Shown here: one piece after another, positions 36,701-48,700 of the stretch | Numbering within the stretch: position 1 is the first letter of the stretch | Layout of the letters: each line of letters opens with the position of its first letter | Assembly: GCA_023634235.1 (NCBI GenBank) | Contig: JAMKCF010000003.1 | Span: forward strand, 22,600,742-22,664,741 | DNA: 64,000 nucleotides | Direction of reading: 5' to 3' | DNA from: Pisaster brevispinus | Lineage: Eukaryota > Echinodermata > Asteroidea > Forcipulatida > Asteriidae | Made by a program: the position numbers and the translations under genes | The notes under the pieces: model-generated | Told to the model about the DNA's origin: nothing | The model's input: only the letters and a program-made list of their open reading frames with translations | The model's database searches: none

Positions 36701-39700
36701 AGTTTGTTTGGTTTAGGGATACGGTATATCTTGATTATTTTCCTCTGACAATGCTGTGGTCAATTCTAACCCGTAAATAATGAATTCCATGAAGAGATAA
36801 GTGTTTGAGAAAAAAAAAAAAACATACTTCCTAGGTATTGAGCAGAGGATGGATGCAGTTTCTGCAAACTAATTTTCAGAGTACACTCTAGTACTGAAGA
36901 CAAGTGAGTATAATGTTTGAAATATCGAGACCACCACAACTGCTCTTGTCAGAGCCAACACTCCTCCCAAAAGAGATTTACATGTGGTTTTACCCGCAAG
37001 TTTGGTTATAGTTACTACTTTAATGGCAGGGTATACTTTTGGTAATTGTCAAAGACCAGGATTCTCACTTGGTGTCTCCCAAAGTATGCAAAACAAATTT
37101 GTGCTCAGTTGTTCATGGAAGCTGCAAGAAAATAATGAAAGAAAAAAAAACACCCTTGTTGCATGGAACTGTGTCTTTTCAGATGCCTGAGAAAGGCTTC
37201 ATGCCTGAAGCCTTTGTCAGATTCAAATTTGTGTGTGTGAAAAACTACACTTCTCTTTAAAACTACGTTACTTAAAAATTGTGTCATTTCTGTTTTATGA
37301 CATCAGTAGCTCTTCAGTGCTCTTTACCAAGTAGTTTTTTAATGTCATTAATTGTTTGAGTAACTACCAAAAGTATACCCTTAACTTTTGCTGTATTTGG
37401 AACTAGTTTAGTGCCAATTCCAACCAGAGATCATGCTCTTTTTTCAAGCTGATTTCTGGTTTTGTTGAATAAACTGTGAGCTGTGACACTTTTGGTTACG
37501 CCAATCATGAATGCTTGAATAAAAGTGTGTAATATTTACCTGTTATTTCCTCGCAAATTAATGTGAGCATCTTTTTCAACAACATTTTCAGTGAATGCTA
37601 GTGACAATTCTGTGTGGTTTGAAAGACTGACGTCATTCCATCCATTTGAACTCATAAAACACCCGGCATTAAGCAAAATATGTAACTTTTACCTGTTGTT
37701 TCCTCACAAAATATCAACAACTGTTTTAATGAAATTGTCACCTTTTTTTTGGGGGGGGGTATCTTTTAAGGAATGCTAGTTAAAAAGCTGTCCGGTTTCA
37801 AAGAAAGAAAGAAAGATTGTATTGTCATACCATCCTTTTGAGCCCACTGTAAAAAGACCTTGAATTTAGCAAGGATGTAACTTTTCCTGGCTGTTTCCTC
37901 ACAAAATGTGAAAGTCTTTTTCACTGAACTTTGCACTGTTATTTATTTATTTATTTATTTTTGTTGGTACTGAAAGATTGTAATGTCTTACCATCCCATT
38001 GAGTCTGTGGCAAAATACCATAGTAAGTTTCTGGCTTTTACCTGCTGTTTCCTCACAAAATATGAGCACATTTCACTGGTTATTTTCACTGGTTCTTTTC
38101 ACAAACTGCTTTAATAAAAACCTACAGGATTTAGATGAATGCTCTCCTCCCAGGAAAGCCACTGTCGGAAACCAACCATTGAAAATCTTCCAGTGCAGTC
38201 AATATCACCGAAGATAGCCACTCAGTGTGATTTACATAACAAAGCATTATGTGTAATTATTAGATGGAGCATGTATGATTGCAGTGGTGGGGAACAAGCC
38301 ATGAGGTGCTCAGGCTTTATACGTGATTGAGTCTACACTTAAGAGAGCCTTGGCTACCACGGTGGGGTGATTAGCCTGGTGTTTATTGTCGGGTATTATA
38401 GTGGGTATAGATGTAGCCATTTATTTGGGTTGAGAGAGGGTCAACGGAAGGCGGTGTGAGTGAAGTGGTCTTGTTGGATGGTAAAGTGTTTCAGATATAT
38501 TTTTTATTTTTTATTTTTAATTTTTTGTTCGCAATTGTGTAGTCATGTTTGATGTTTATGTCAATTTATATTGCAGATGCAGATGCAGATGAAAATTTTG
38601 ATTGTGGCAATCGGAATAAGCGACAGTGATTTGTTTTATTTTATTTTTTTCAAAAAGCTGTTTATGACTTTGACAGTGCGCATCTTTCTTTCCTGTTGCA
38701 AGCGCTAGTATAGTTATTAGTGCTCATTGATCTTGTCACTTTTATTTCTTACAAAAAATGTGGTCTGGTAGGTAGGCTAGTCAACCGAATTTGATATTGT
38801 GTAGGATTTTTAAGATCTGATTGATGCAAGATAATTTTGTAATTATTGTTTGAGTGCAGCGGCGGTAATGGATGCATCCATGAAGCATTTTAATAAGCCA
38901 TTCGCATACCAGTGTTTGTTATTGCCGCTGAGTTTCTCTTGGTTATATTCCCAATTGACCCTCTGCACCAGCATCACACGCGGCTACTACTGCTGCACTT
39001 ACCAATGTGGAAGTCAACTCATTAATGTGAATGCCGCACCGCCTAAAATGTGCAAAGATGCTGTGAAACACACAGGGACATTGACTTCTAAAATGGCGCA
39101 ACCAAGAATTATGACGCCAGGTGAATAGAGTCGTTAACTTGGAAATTGTACTCTTTTTTTCCTTCAAGGTCTTTGTTTTGCTACCACATTCCTACATCTC
39201 ACTAATGATGTACCCCCAACACGTGGCCGATGGTTTCTAGTTTCCCTGGCTCACGGTGCTATTTGAATGTTGTCTTCTTCCAGATTTTCTTCAAACCGGG
39301 TGCCTTGGTGAAGCTTGAGGACCGTCGAGATGAGCAGCTAGCTAAGACGATAACTGACTTCCAGGCTTACTGCCGAGGATACATACAGAGACGGAAACTC
39401 AAACAATTCAAGGTGAGTCAATGTCTCAGTGACTATTATACAAGACTTAAAGGCAAAGTATACCTTTGGTTTTTGGAACTGTTTGACTGTTTTAATCCTA
39501 TATAAATGTAGGTATATACAATAAAACTAACCTGTGAAAATTTCACTTCAAAAGGTGGTCGCGTTTTTGAGATATCACCAAAAAACCGGAGCGAATATTT
39601 CCCCGCAGGAAGAATATTCCCTATAGGAATACACGATCTGAGAAACGTTACGGTCGTAACGCTTCTCAGATTCAAATTTAGGGGGATAAAAAGTGATATA

Positions 39701-42700
39701 TATTTTTCCATAACCGCAGTACTTCGAAGTGAAAAGTTTCTCGAAAAGGAATTATACTATCCAAAGCTGCTGTACTTCTTACCAAGTAAATTTTTATTGC
39801 CATTAATTTTCAGAGTCATTACCAAACGAATACCTTCCCTTTGAGCCCATTTCAAACTAAACGTTTGGTTGACCATTTCATGCTTGAATTGCTTACCCTG
39901 TCTAGGGTTCAGCGAGATAACGCTGGGGTTAGCACACTTGAGTGCTCATTTTCTTTTTCCAGGAAAATTGTATCAAGTGTGAAACGAGCATGGGGTGGTT
40001 GGTGGGGGTTCAAATACCCCAGGAAAGTGCTGGGGTAGTCATTGGCTCTGTGGAGCCCATCCCAATCTACAGAGCCAATTCCAAGGACATTAAAACCACT
40101 GTAAAATCCCTGGGGAATTTCAACCCCACCGCCACCACCCCATTGCCAGTTTCCCAACTAAAAGTTTGGTTCACCTTTTTACACTTGAATTGCTAACCCT
40201 GGCAGGCTCCCTGGAAATAGTGGTACAAAGGCCTGATGAAAATTTGAGAGGAATGCTTGCAAACTTTATCAGGGTACTCCTAGGGTTTAATTTAACAAAA
40301 CAGGAGGATCCAGTTTGAGCTTACATTGTTCTGTTTTTTATGTTTCTGGTTTTGTTTTTCTGTCTGTTTCATTGTGTTAATCTGGAGCATTTCAAATGGA
40401 CCATGAACATCTCAAACCTCAGGATCCCAACTAATGTTTGACATTAACGACATCACACACTGTACTAGTCCCAATGTGGAATAGAGAGTTTGCACTGTTT
40501 GCTTATTGTCAATTTGGTCTCCCTTCTTAAAATAATAATATTACAATGGCGTCTTGGCCAATTTTGTCTGCAAATCTTCTGGTGTCTGCCTCAGAGGCCA
40601 ACATTGTGCATTTGGATTGGGGGGGGGGGGGGGGGAGAGACCTCGCATACAAATGACTTCATTACTCATAACTGTAATTTGTGATGTCACTATGATAAGT
40701 CAGATCCATCTAAGAGCCTGAAATCAAATTAATACTGGGGACCTGGCCGCAGTCGGCTAATGGAATATAACGTCAACGGCAACCAATTGTGTGTGGTGTC
40801 TAGGGCCATTATTAGGATTCTCTCCCAGCTGTACTAATGGGAATGCGCTCACATAATTTATTCATTTAGTTTTTTGGAGGAGATTTTGATTATGACCACA
40901 TCTGATAGAGACACCCAATATATTGTTAGAAAACAAATTATAGCAAATGGAGTCCTATCTGAGAGAAACTGACTACTATGAAGAGATATCTCCAATCTTT
41001 TCCACTTATGGAAAATATCATATTGCAGGCTGGCATAGTTTTTGTAAACCACAGTAAAAATGATAGTTAACTAAGCTAATTGTCTGACATAAAAACACCC
41101 AAATGTTACCCCAGTCTTTAAAAATGACATTTTTTGTAAGAAAAAAATTAACAACCCGAGGCCTATCTGAGAGCTACTGATGATTATGATAAAAATACAT
41201 TTTATCTTTTCCACTTATGGAAATATCATAATGCAGGCTGGCATAGTTTGTTAGTATATTGAATTCAGAGAACAGTAGGAGGACTCATAATAAAATCCAA
41301 GCCACGCTTCTGCATGATCACACACAAGATGGTGTGGTGATAGAGGGCTGCTGTGTTTTGAACAAGTATTTGATTAATGCCCTATAAACATGACCAGAAT
41401 AGGGGTCGCAGAGCTGCCAACTCGCCCTGATTCTGCAGAAACTTCCCTGAAAAATAAACCAATCTTTGCATGTTCTGATGATAAGCAAATGTGAACAATC
41501 TCCCCGATTATGAAAACTTTTTCCCTATCACGTTGAATGTAATTCTAAATATCTCCCTGAATGCTGTACACAATCTCCCTGATTGCAAGATGGCCAATGC
41601 TGGCAGCTCTGCTGGTTGAGATACCATGGATTGGCAAGACACCCAGTTAGCGCAAACTATTGAATGAATGTTTATTATTCTGGGTGTATGGATTACACGC
41701 CCAGCCATAATGTTGTGTCATGGATCATAAACTGATTAGTAACCACACAACACCTGTTTGTATCTATGACTGGTACAAGGGCAGTGTTGTAAGGGTGGAT
41801 AAATGTTGTGCATGACTTGTCTTCTGCTAAGGATCCAAACGACTCTGCCTTTTTGGTTCATCAAAGCATAACCTGAGGAGTCTCGAATGACGGGCGACTC
41901 TCTCCTTCAGTGTCTGGGAAGGTTTGAAGTAGTATCCTGTATTCCTAACTACTATGGCAATCTGGTCTGTTCTCAATTTCATAGAGCTGCTTAAGCGTAA
42001 AAAGTAGCAAAGTACAAATTATATGCTTACCTGAATAAGGTTACCAACCAATATACTATGTCAAATGCATCATCCGTGACTGGTATCCTGCTTACTTTTG
42101 CTATAAGCGGTGAAGTGTTAAGCAATCTGCTTAAGCAGCTCTATGAAATTAGGGCCTGGGGCTGTCTAAAATCCACCACAATACTTTAATCTGTTGTAAC
42201 TCAACATCCAAAGGTTTGGACTCTGATTAGACTGGTTGGCGAGGTCTCACGCGGAGACGGGGTGATTTGGGGAATACAGTACCAAATCCATCAAATTCAT
42301 GCAACATCTTGGGATTGATTGTGGAGGATTTGGAGAACTTAGGGTTAAAGGGTAGAATATTTACTGCACAAGGATTGTGTAGGAATTGAGAGGCGGTGAT
42401 TCGGTGGTTTGGTGTCAGTGTGGACAAGAGAACTTTAATGAGGAATCTCTACTGGCTATCTTTACTGGAACTTATCAAATTTTCAAGCTGTGGTGGATCT
42501 GAATAGAACTGATGTTGTAACAGCTCAAGTTACTATTACAGGGCGATTTTGTGATGGCCAAAAGTCCTTCTTAAGGCATGCTGTAGCTGTGTGCTAAGTC
42601 TTTTTAATCTTCATCGATATTCATAAAAGGCACATTTTCTGCACATACTGCTACACTAATCGTCTTTAGGAGAGGAGTTGTAACCCTGGAGTTGCATGCA

Positions 42701-45700
42701 ACTTAAGAATTGTCAAGATATCAAAGATTCATACAAGAACTTGTGATGTAGGATTTGGACGCATGGTATAATCTTCAGGATAATCTCCAGGGGGGTATCA
42801 AAGGCAACCTTAACCTTCCATTTCTATATGAGACAGCGAGCTTCAACTTCGTGGACTTTGGTGATTGTGTAATTCCATCAGGCATTTAATCCACCGTGAA
42901 TATTGACTAAACGCTTCGAGATCAATTTCCTTGTATGAGTGACCCACTCAGCGCCATGAGCCAAACCAGCCTGATGTTGATGACAGGCACCCCCATTACT
43001 GATTAACTCTTATGCTCCTGAACCAACCAGTGGACTTTCTGTTCTAGTTTCTGGCTCAGTTAACCTTCAAATGGTAGTTCATTACAGAGTCTCTGTGCAT
43101 GGCGTTTGCTGGTGCGCTATTACGTCTCTCTCTCTCTCTCTCTTGCGGTTGACCAGAAGTGATCAGTTTTCATTTCATAATTCCATTCGGACTTGTGGTA
43201 GTTGCTCATTCTTGATGGAGCAAAGCGGAGTAACGCCAGCTGGTTCCCGCAAAATCACTTTGCTTTAAAATCTGTACGTCGTCGGTGCTCTGTCCTCTTC
43301 TTAGGATATTTTTCTGTTGGGAATGAATGCGATACGACGTGAATGGAACTCAAGTGTATTTAGAACATTGATTGCATTCGTTCGCTGCGAGTTAAAAGGT
43401 AAGTTTATGCGGGGTTGAATAATTGAATCTTCATCGGTCTGCAGTGTTGCTGTACTCTACTTCCACCGGGCAAGGTTACATTGAACCTGAACACCTTTCT
43501 TAGGGATGTTAAGGGAAAAAATGTCAAGAAAAACACTGTTAAGAAAAATATTATCTTCTTTTATATTCAGTTCTGTAAAAATGGCCTCTTTCGATAAGAC
43601 CCAGAATTTTTTTTTGTGTGTGTGCAACTGTCCCTAGTGGACAGTTGCTAAGCAAAATGTGTTGATGTGATTAGCAGTTTTGTGTGCTAAGCAATTTTAT
43701 TAAATCTGTCGCTGGGTCGAATTATTCAGACCGGATACTTCATGGAGGCACTTGCCTCTGGATGCAATTGGCTTATTGCTCATTGTCATTGCCTTGGTGC
43801 CCATTGAAAAGCTCCAGTAGATTTATTATTTTTTTTATGGAAGTGTCCTTTTCCAATGGGGGACAAAATCTCCTACAGCATAAACCCGGAGGTCACAGGT
43901 TCAAATCCCATTCTAGTCAATTTGTCTTTATTTCACTCCAAAAAAGGGTTAAGTATTTCTCTTCACTGTATTATATCTTCTACATTCTAGTCCCATTCTA
44001 GTCAATTTGTCTTTATTTACTCCAAAAAAGGGTAAAGTATTTCTCTTCACTGTATTATATCTTCTACATTCTGGTCCCATTCTAGTCAATTTTTCTTTAT
44101 TTCACTCCAAAAAAGGGTTTTAACCCTTTTTTGAAATACTTAAAAGTATTTCTCTTCACTGTATTATGTCTTCTACATTCTAGTCCCATTCTAGTCAATT
44201 TGTCTTTATTTACTCCAAAAAAGGGTAAAGTATTTCTCTTCACTGTATTATATCTTCTACATTCTGGTCCCATTCTAGTCAATTTTTCTTTATTTCACTC
44301 CAAAAAAGGGTTTTAACCCTTTTTTGAAATACTTAAAAGTATTTCTCTTCACTGTATTATGTCTTCTACATTCTAGTCCCATTCTAGTCAATATTTCTTT
44401 ATTTACTCCAAAAAGGGTTAAGTATTTCTCTTCACTGTATTATATCTTCTACATTCTAGTCCCATTCTAGTCAATTTGTCTTTATTTACTCCAAAAAAGG
44501 GTTAAGTATTTCTCTTCACTGTATTAAAGGAAACTTTACTTCAGAAACGTTGCCCCAAATACACATACCTTGCAGGAAAATACTGAATGTTGTAGTGCCC
44601 TGTTATTGTACAGCGCTTTGATCCTTGTTAAAGGCGCTTTATAAATACCTACTCTACATTATTTCTATTATCTTCTACACCACAGCATTTTGTTGTTGTT
44701 ATTCATGTGATTTGTTCATCTTCACTCTGGATTTAATTTTACTCTCACCTGTACAGATCCAGCATCTAGCCATCACAGCTATTCAGCGCAATGTACGTAA
44801 GTTCCTGGCCGTTAAGAACTGGCCGTGGTGGCGTCTGGTAACCAAGGTGATGCCGTTGTTGGATGTTCATAGAACGGAAGAGGAACTCAAAATGAAGGAT
44901 GTAAGTCAAATCTAGTTTGGGGTGGGGAGGGTAGTTGTGACATTGTTGAATTGTTAAAGCCACGTACAAGCCAATAATAATAATGGTGTAAACCAAACAT
45001 GTGCTGCAATAGAACTTTGGGCTAAAGCTAAAGATAGAAGCTCAGTATGGGATCTCAGACAAGTGTCAAATTTCACTAACCTGCGTACATGTCCAAACCT
45101 TATTCGTGTGTATTGGCAATGACTGTACTACTGCGGTATGGCGCGCTGATGCGGTGATCGTGTGAGTGGTGGAAAGTTTGTCTGACACTCGGGTATTTTG
45201 AGCAAAAGTGATGTCATTAGTGCAGAGTAGTATTAAGCTGACTTGTCATTACCAATCAAGTGTTTATGATGTCTGTTTTAGAATAGTTATGAGTTGAAAT
45301 CCAACCTCGGGGGTACTTGTGGATATTTCCCCTCCCTGGTTTTGTTTTACTATTTGCAACGGCTAAGGCCAAACCCGAATATTGTTACTACATGTACTTG
45401 TGATGTAAGAACTATACATAACTTACATTACAATCAAGTTATTCAAAACTTTGGGTTTAGACATTCTTAATTCAAACTTTAACCAACACTTATCATCTTT
45501 GTCTTACACTCTTATCCTTTTCGCATAAAAAGACAACGGAACTATTATTGACTTAATTTTCCCTTCCTATGTTATTTAAAACAACTTTGTCCATCCTTAG
45601 CATGAACTGACAGAGTTGAGGACCCGAGTTGAGAAATTGGACAAAGAACGGAATATTTTGAAACACAACTGTGACAAGATGGAATCCAGGGTAAGTGGCA

Positions 45701-48700
45701 ATGTGTTTCAAATATTTAGATAAAGGTCTATCTGGGTATTTGATTTATTTATTTCTTATTTATCCTGGGGGGAACCTTTCAGTGAAACACTGTTTTCCAA
45801 AGGTGCCCAAGGAAAAAAAAAAGAAAAAACAAATAAACAAATACCTCAACAAACAAACAAACAAACAAACACCCCAACACCCCAACTAACAAACACTGAT
45901 TAACAAGGATGATACTCTCTTTCTACTGAAATCTGATTTCCAATTATTTTCACCCTCAGACAGTCAGTGACACTGTTACTAAATAGCCTGGAAAAGTCAA
46001 TAAAAACATATGTTGGTCAGCCCTTGTACTCTCAAAAATGCCCTACCTTTTTCTAAGGGTCAAATATCATGCCAGCATTATTATAAAAAATATAAAAATT
46101 ACCACAAAAACTTTTGTTAGAAAAAGAATATCAAAGCAAATGAACACAGAACGAGGCAAAATAGGAGAAACATTTATCTACATACAAGATAAAACAACAC
46201 TCTGGACAGCGAGTAACTGGAAAGAATAAATAAATTTTGAAAGAAATCGGAAGTTAAATTGTTGTCTAGAAATATATTCAGAAAAGGTTGTTTGAGTTTT
46301 TCAAAACCAAAGAGGCTTTACTAACATATACTGCATGTGTATTTGGAAGACAAAATTTGTTAGTTGTGCAAACATTTCAAAAGGAAAGACGGGCGGGTTT
46401 TGAATAAACAGTGACGCCTGCAGTGTTGTGAAAAAATATCAAGAACTGTTGCCTAACCCTTACATGTACACACACACACTGTCAGTGTAATTTTATTCAG
46501 TCTCCTCATTTGCGTACGTGGACCTTACGGGAGAAATGGACATGTTTTGTTAGTTAATAATCAACTCCAACATTGAATAAAATAGGAATGAGTTTAATAT
46601 TGCCCTGCTCTCGAGGTTACTGAATAACTATTAAAGGGAAAAATGCATCTTTGGTCGTTGTTGTATTTTTTCGAGAGAATGTGGATTTGTGGGGGGTAGG
46701 ATTTAATATGAAATATCATTCCGCTGACTTGTTAACATTTGTGCTGAGAAAAATGAGAGCAAGTGGTGATATTTTTAAGACAGTCCGACAGACTTTGTGT
46801 ATTAAAACTCACATGTTCAAATGATGATTGACTGACCATGGCTTCAAAGTGATACAAAATTACATTTTTCTTTAAACAACGCCTGGCGAAACGATTTCAC
46901 TGGATACTTGGGAATAATATGTACTTTCACTCAAGTAAGTTACTTTGTAGTAACTTGGAAGTACTTGTTTTTCATGCCTGCAAATTATGTAATCTACCTT
47001 TAAATCCACTGCTATCGCACACTGGTCTATTAATTCCTATTTCAAAATAAACAAGATCCAGCTTGCACTCTTATATTTCTGCTGGAGCATTTTGAGGTTA
47101 ACTTTCAGGTAGTTCTTTTAATAAAAACTGACTGTCACTTTGTCAAAGCCACCAATTTATGCATTTTATTATACCTGGCCTCATCACCCACGATCCATCT
47201 TGGTGGCGCCATTTTAGGAGTCAGATTCCCTGTGCAGTGTGGTTTTTAGGCGACGCGCCCTCGGTTAGACACACAATGGCAGCCTGTGGCCAGGTGTGAC
47301 ATGAGTGAGAAGGGCAAGTGGAGGTTGGGGAGGGGGGGGGGGGGGGTCCGCTGGCCAAATGCCAGTTCAAACACCTGAGGACCATTATAAAAAAAACCAC
47401 TTCAAACGGCTCGGCTGGCTAGTTAAGCATTGAAAGGCGTCCCCGATTCATTTAAAATATGGACTAGTGAACAAGCTGGTGGACTAGTGAAACGACAAGC
47501 TAGCTGGCTAGTCCCTGAAAAAGTTAAGGGCAAACCCTGGTAGGGAGACCCCCTTGTGGTCTTGATAAAGAATACAGGATATTTGTGTCTCACTATAATT
47601 CTATATTTACCCTTCTTAGTATTCCCTCTCCTCCTTCCTTCCCCCTCCTCCTTGCCACCCCCCTACCCTCTTCCTGCTTATACATCCTGGGGATAGGAAC
47701 ATACTCTCAGTACAGGCAGACAGTCTGTCTTAGTGTTATCGCCAGACCCGTACAATGTTGCGGTTTGGCTGTGAAAACCTTCCTGGATTAGAATGTTTAA
47801 GAGTTTGACACTCTACTCTGAGTCTGGTTGGAACGTTGTTGGTAGACTCAAACATCTGATGCATTCTTGAAGGTACAGTGAGAGACGACTTTTAGTTTCT
47901 GTGGGGCTGGAACATTGTGTGAGTAGCCCTCTGTTGGTGGTCTCCTCATTTCGTCAATGTCTTTCTTTGTGGGCATCAGTCAGAAGGGGATGCGAGGCGG
48001 GCTAGTTAACGCTAGCTATCTAGAGCATTGGCGTGTAAACTGGGAGGTCTCGGGTTCAAATCCCGCTCTGGCAAATTTGTCTTTGTTCACCCAGTCAGTT
48101 TCCTTTTAAGTCAATTACATGTACTTGTTTTACATGTACTTGTTTACAAAAAATTAAAAATCTTGTTGAAATAATTCAGAAACATCTTAATCTCAAGACT
48201 TTTGTATTGATTGTTGCAGATGGCTGAAATGAGTGCAGATCTAGCTGAGGAGCACACAACGGCTAACCACGCATCTGAGATGCTAGAAGGAGAAACGTCC
48301 GAAAGGCTAAGGCTGGAGAAAGAACTTAAGGATATGAAGGTGAGGGCGCTATTCAGTGTCTTTGGCTGTGGCTTAAACTAGTGGCTTCAGTGGCCAATTT
48401 GCCAAAATTGTATACAGAGCTGAAGCAGAAACTATTGCTTAATCGTTCTCTGCTAAGCAAAATGAAGCAGGATGCCAGTCACAGATTGTACATGTGACTT
48501 GGTAATTTGGCTGGTAACCTTAAGGGTAACTTACTGTGCTTAGCTATTTGTTGTGCTTAAGCAGCTCTGAAGTTAGGTCTTGCACGAGTCAGTGGCCGAC
48601 ATGTAGCCATTGATGATGCTTTGAATTTTAATTATCAGAAGCCACATGCATCCGTGCTCCACTTTAAAGTTGACATCAGCAGTTTAAAGGAGACGCCAAT

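Noticed and set aside
48220..48222. ATG at the first codon of exon 18 as an alternative start
   Set aside because: Same reasoning: a normal internal exon beginning with methionine.
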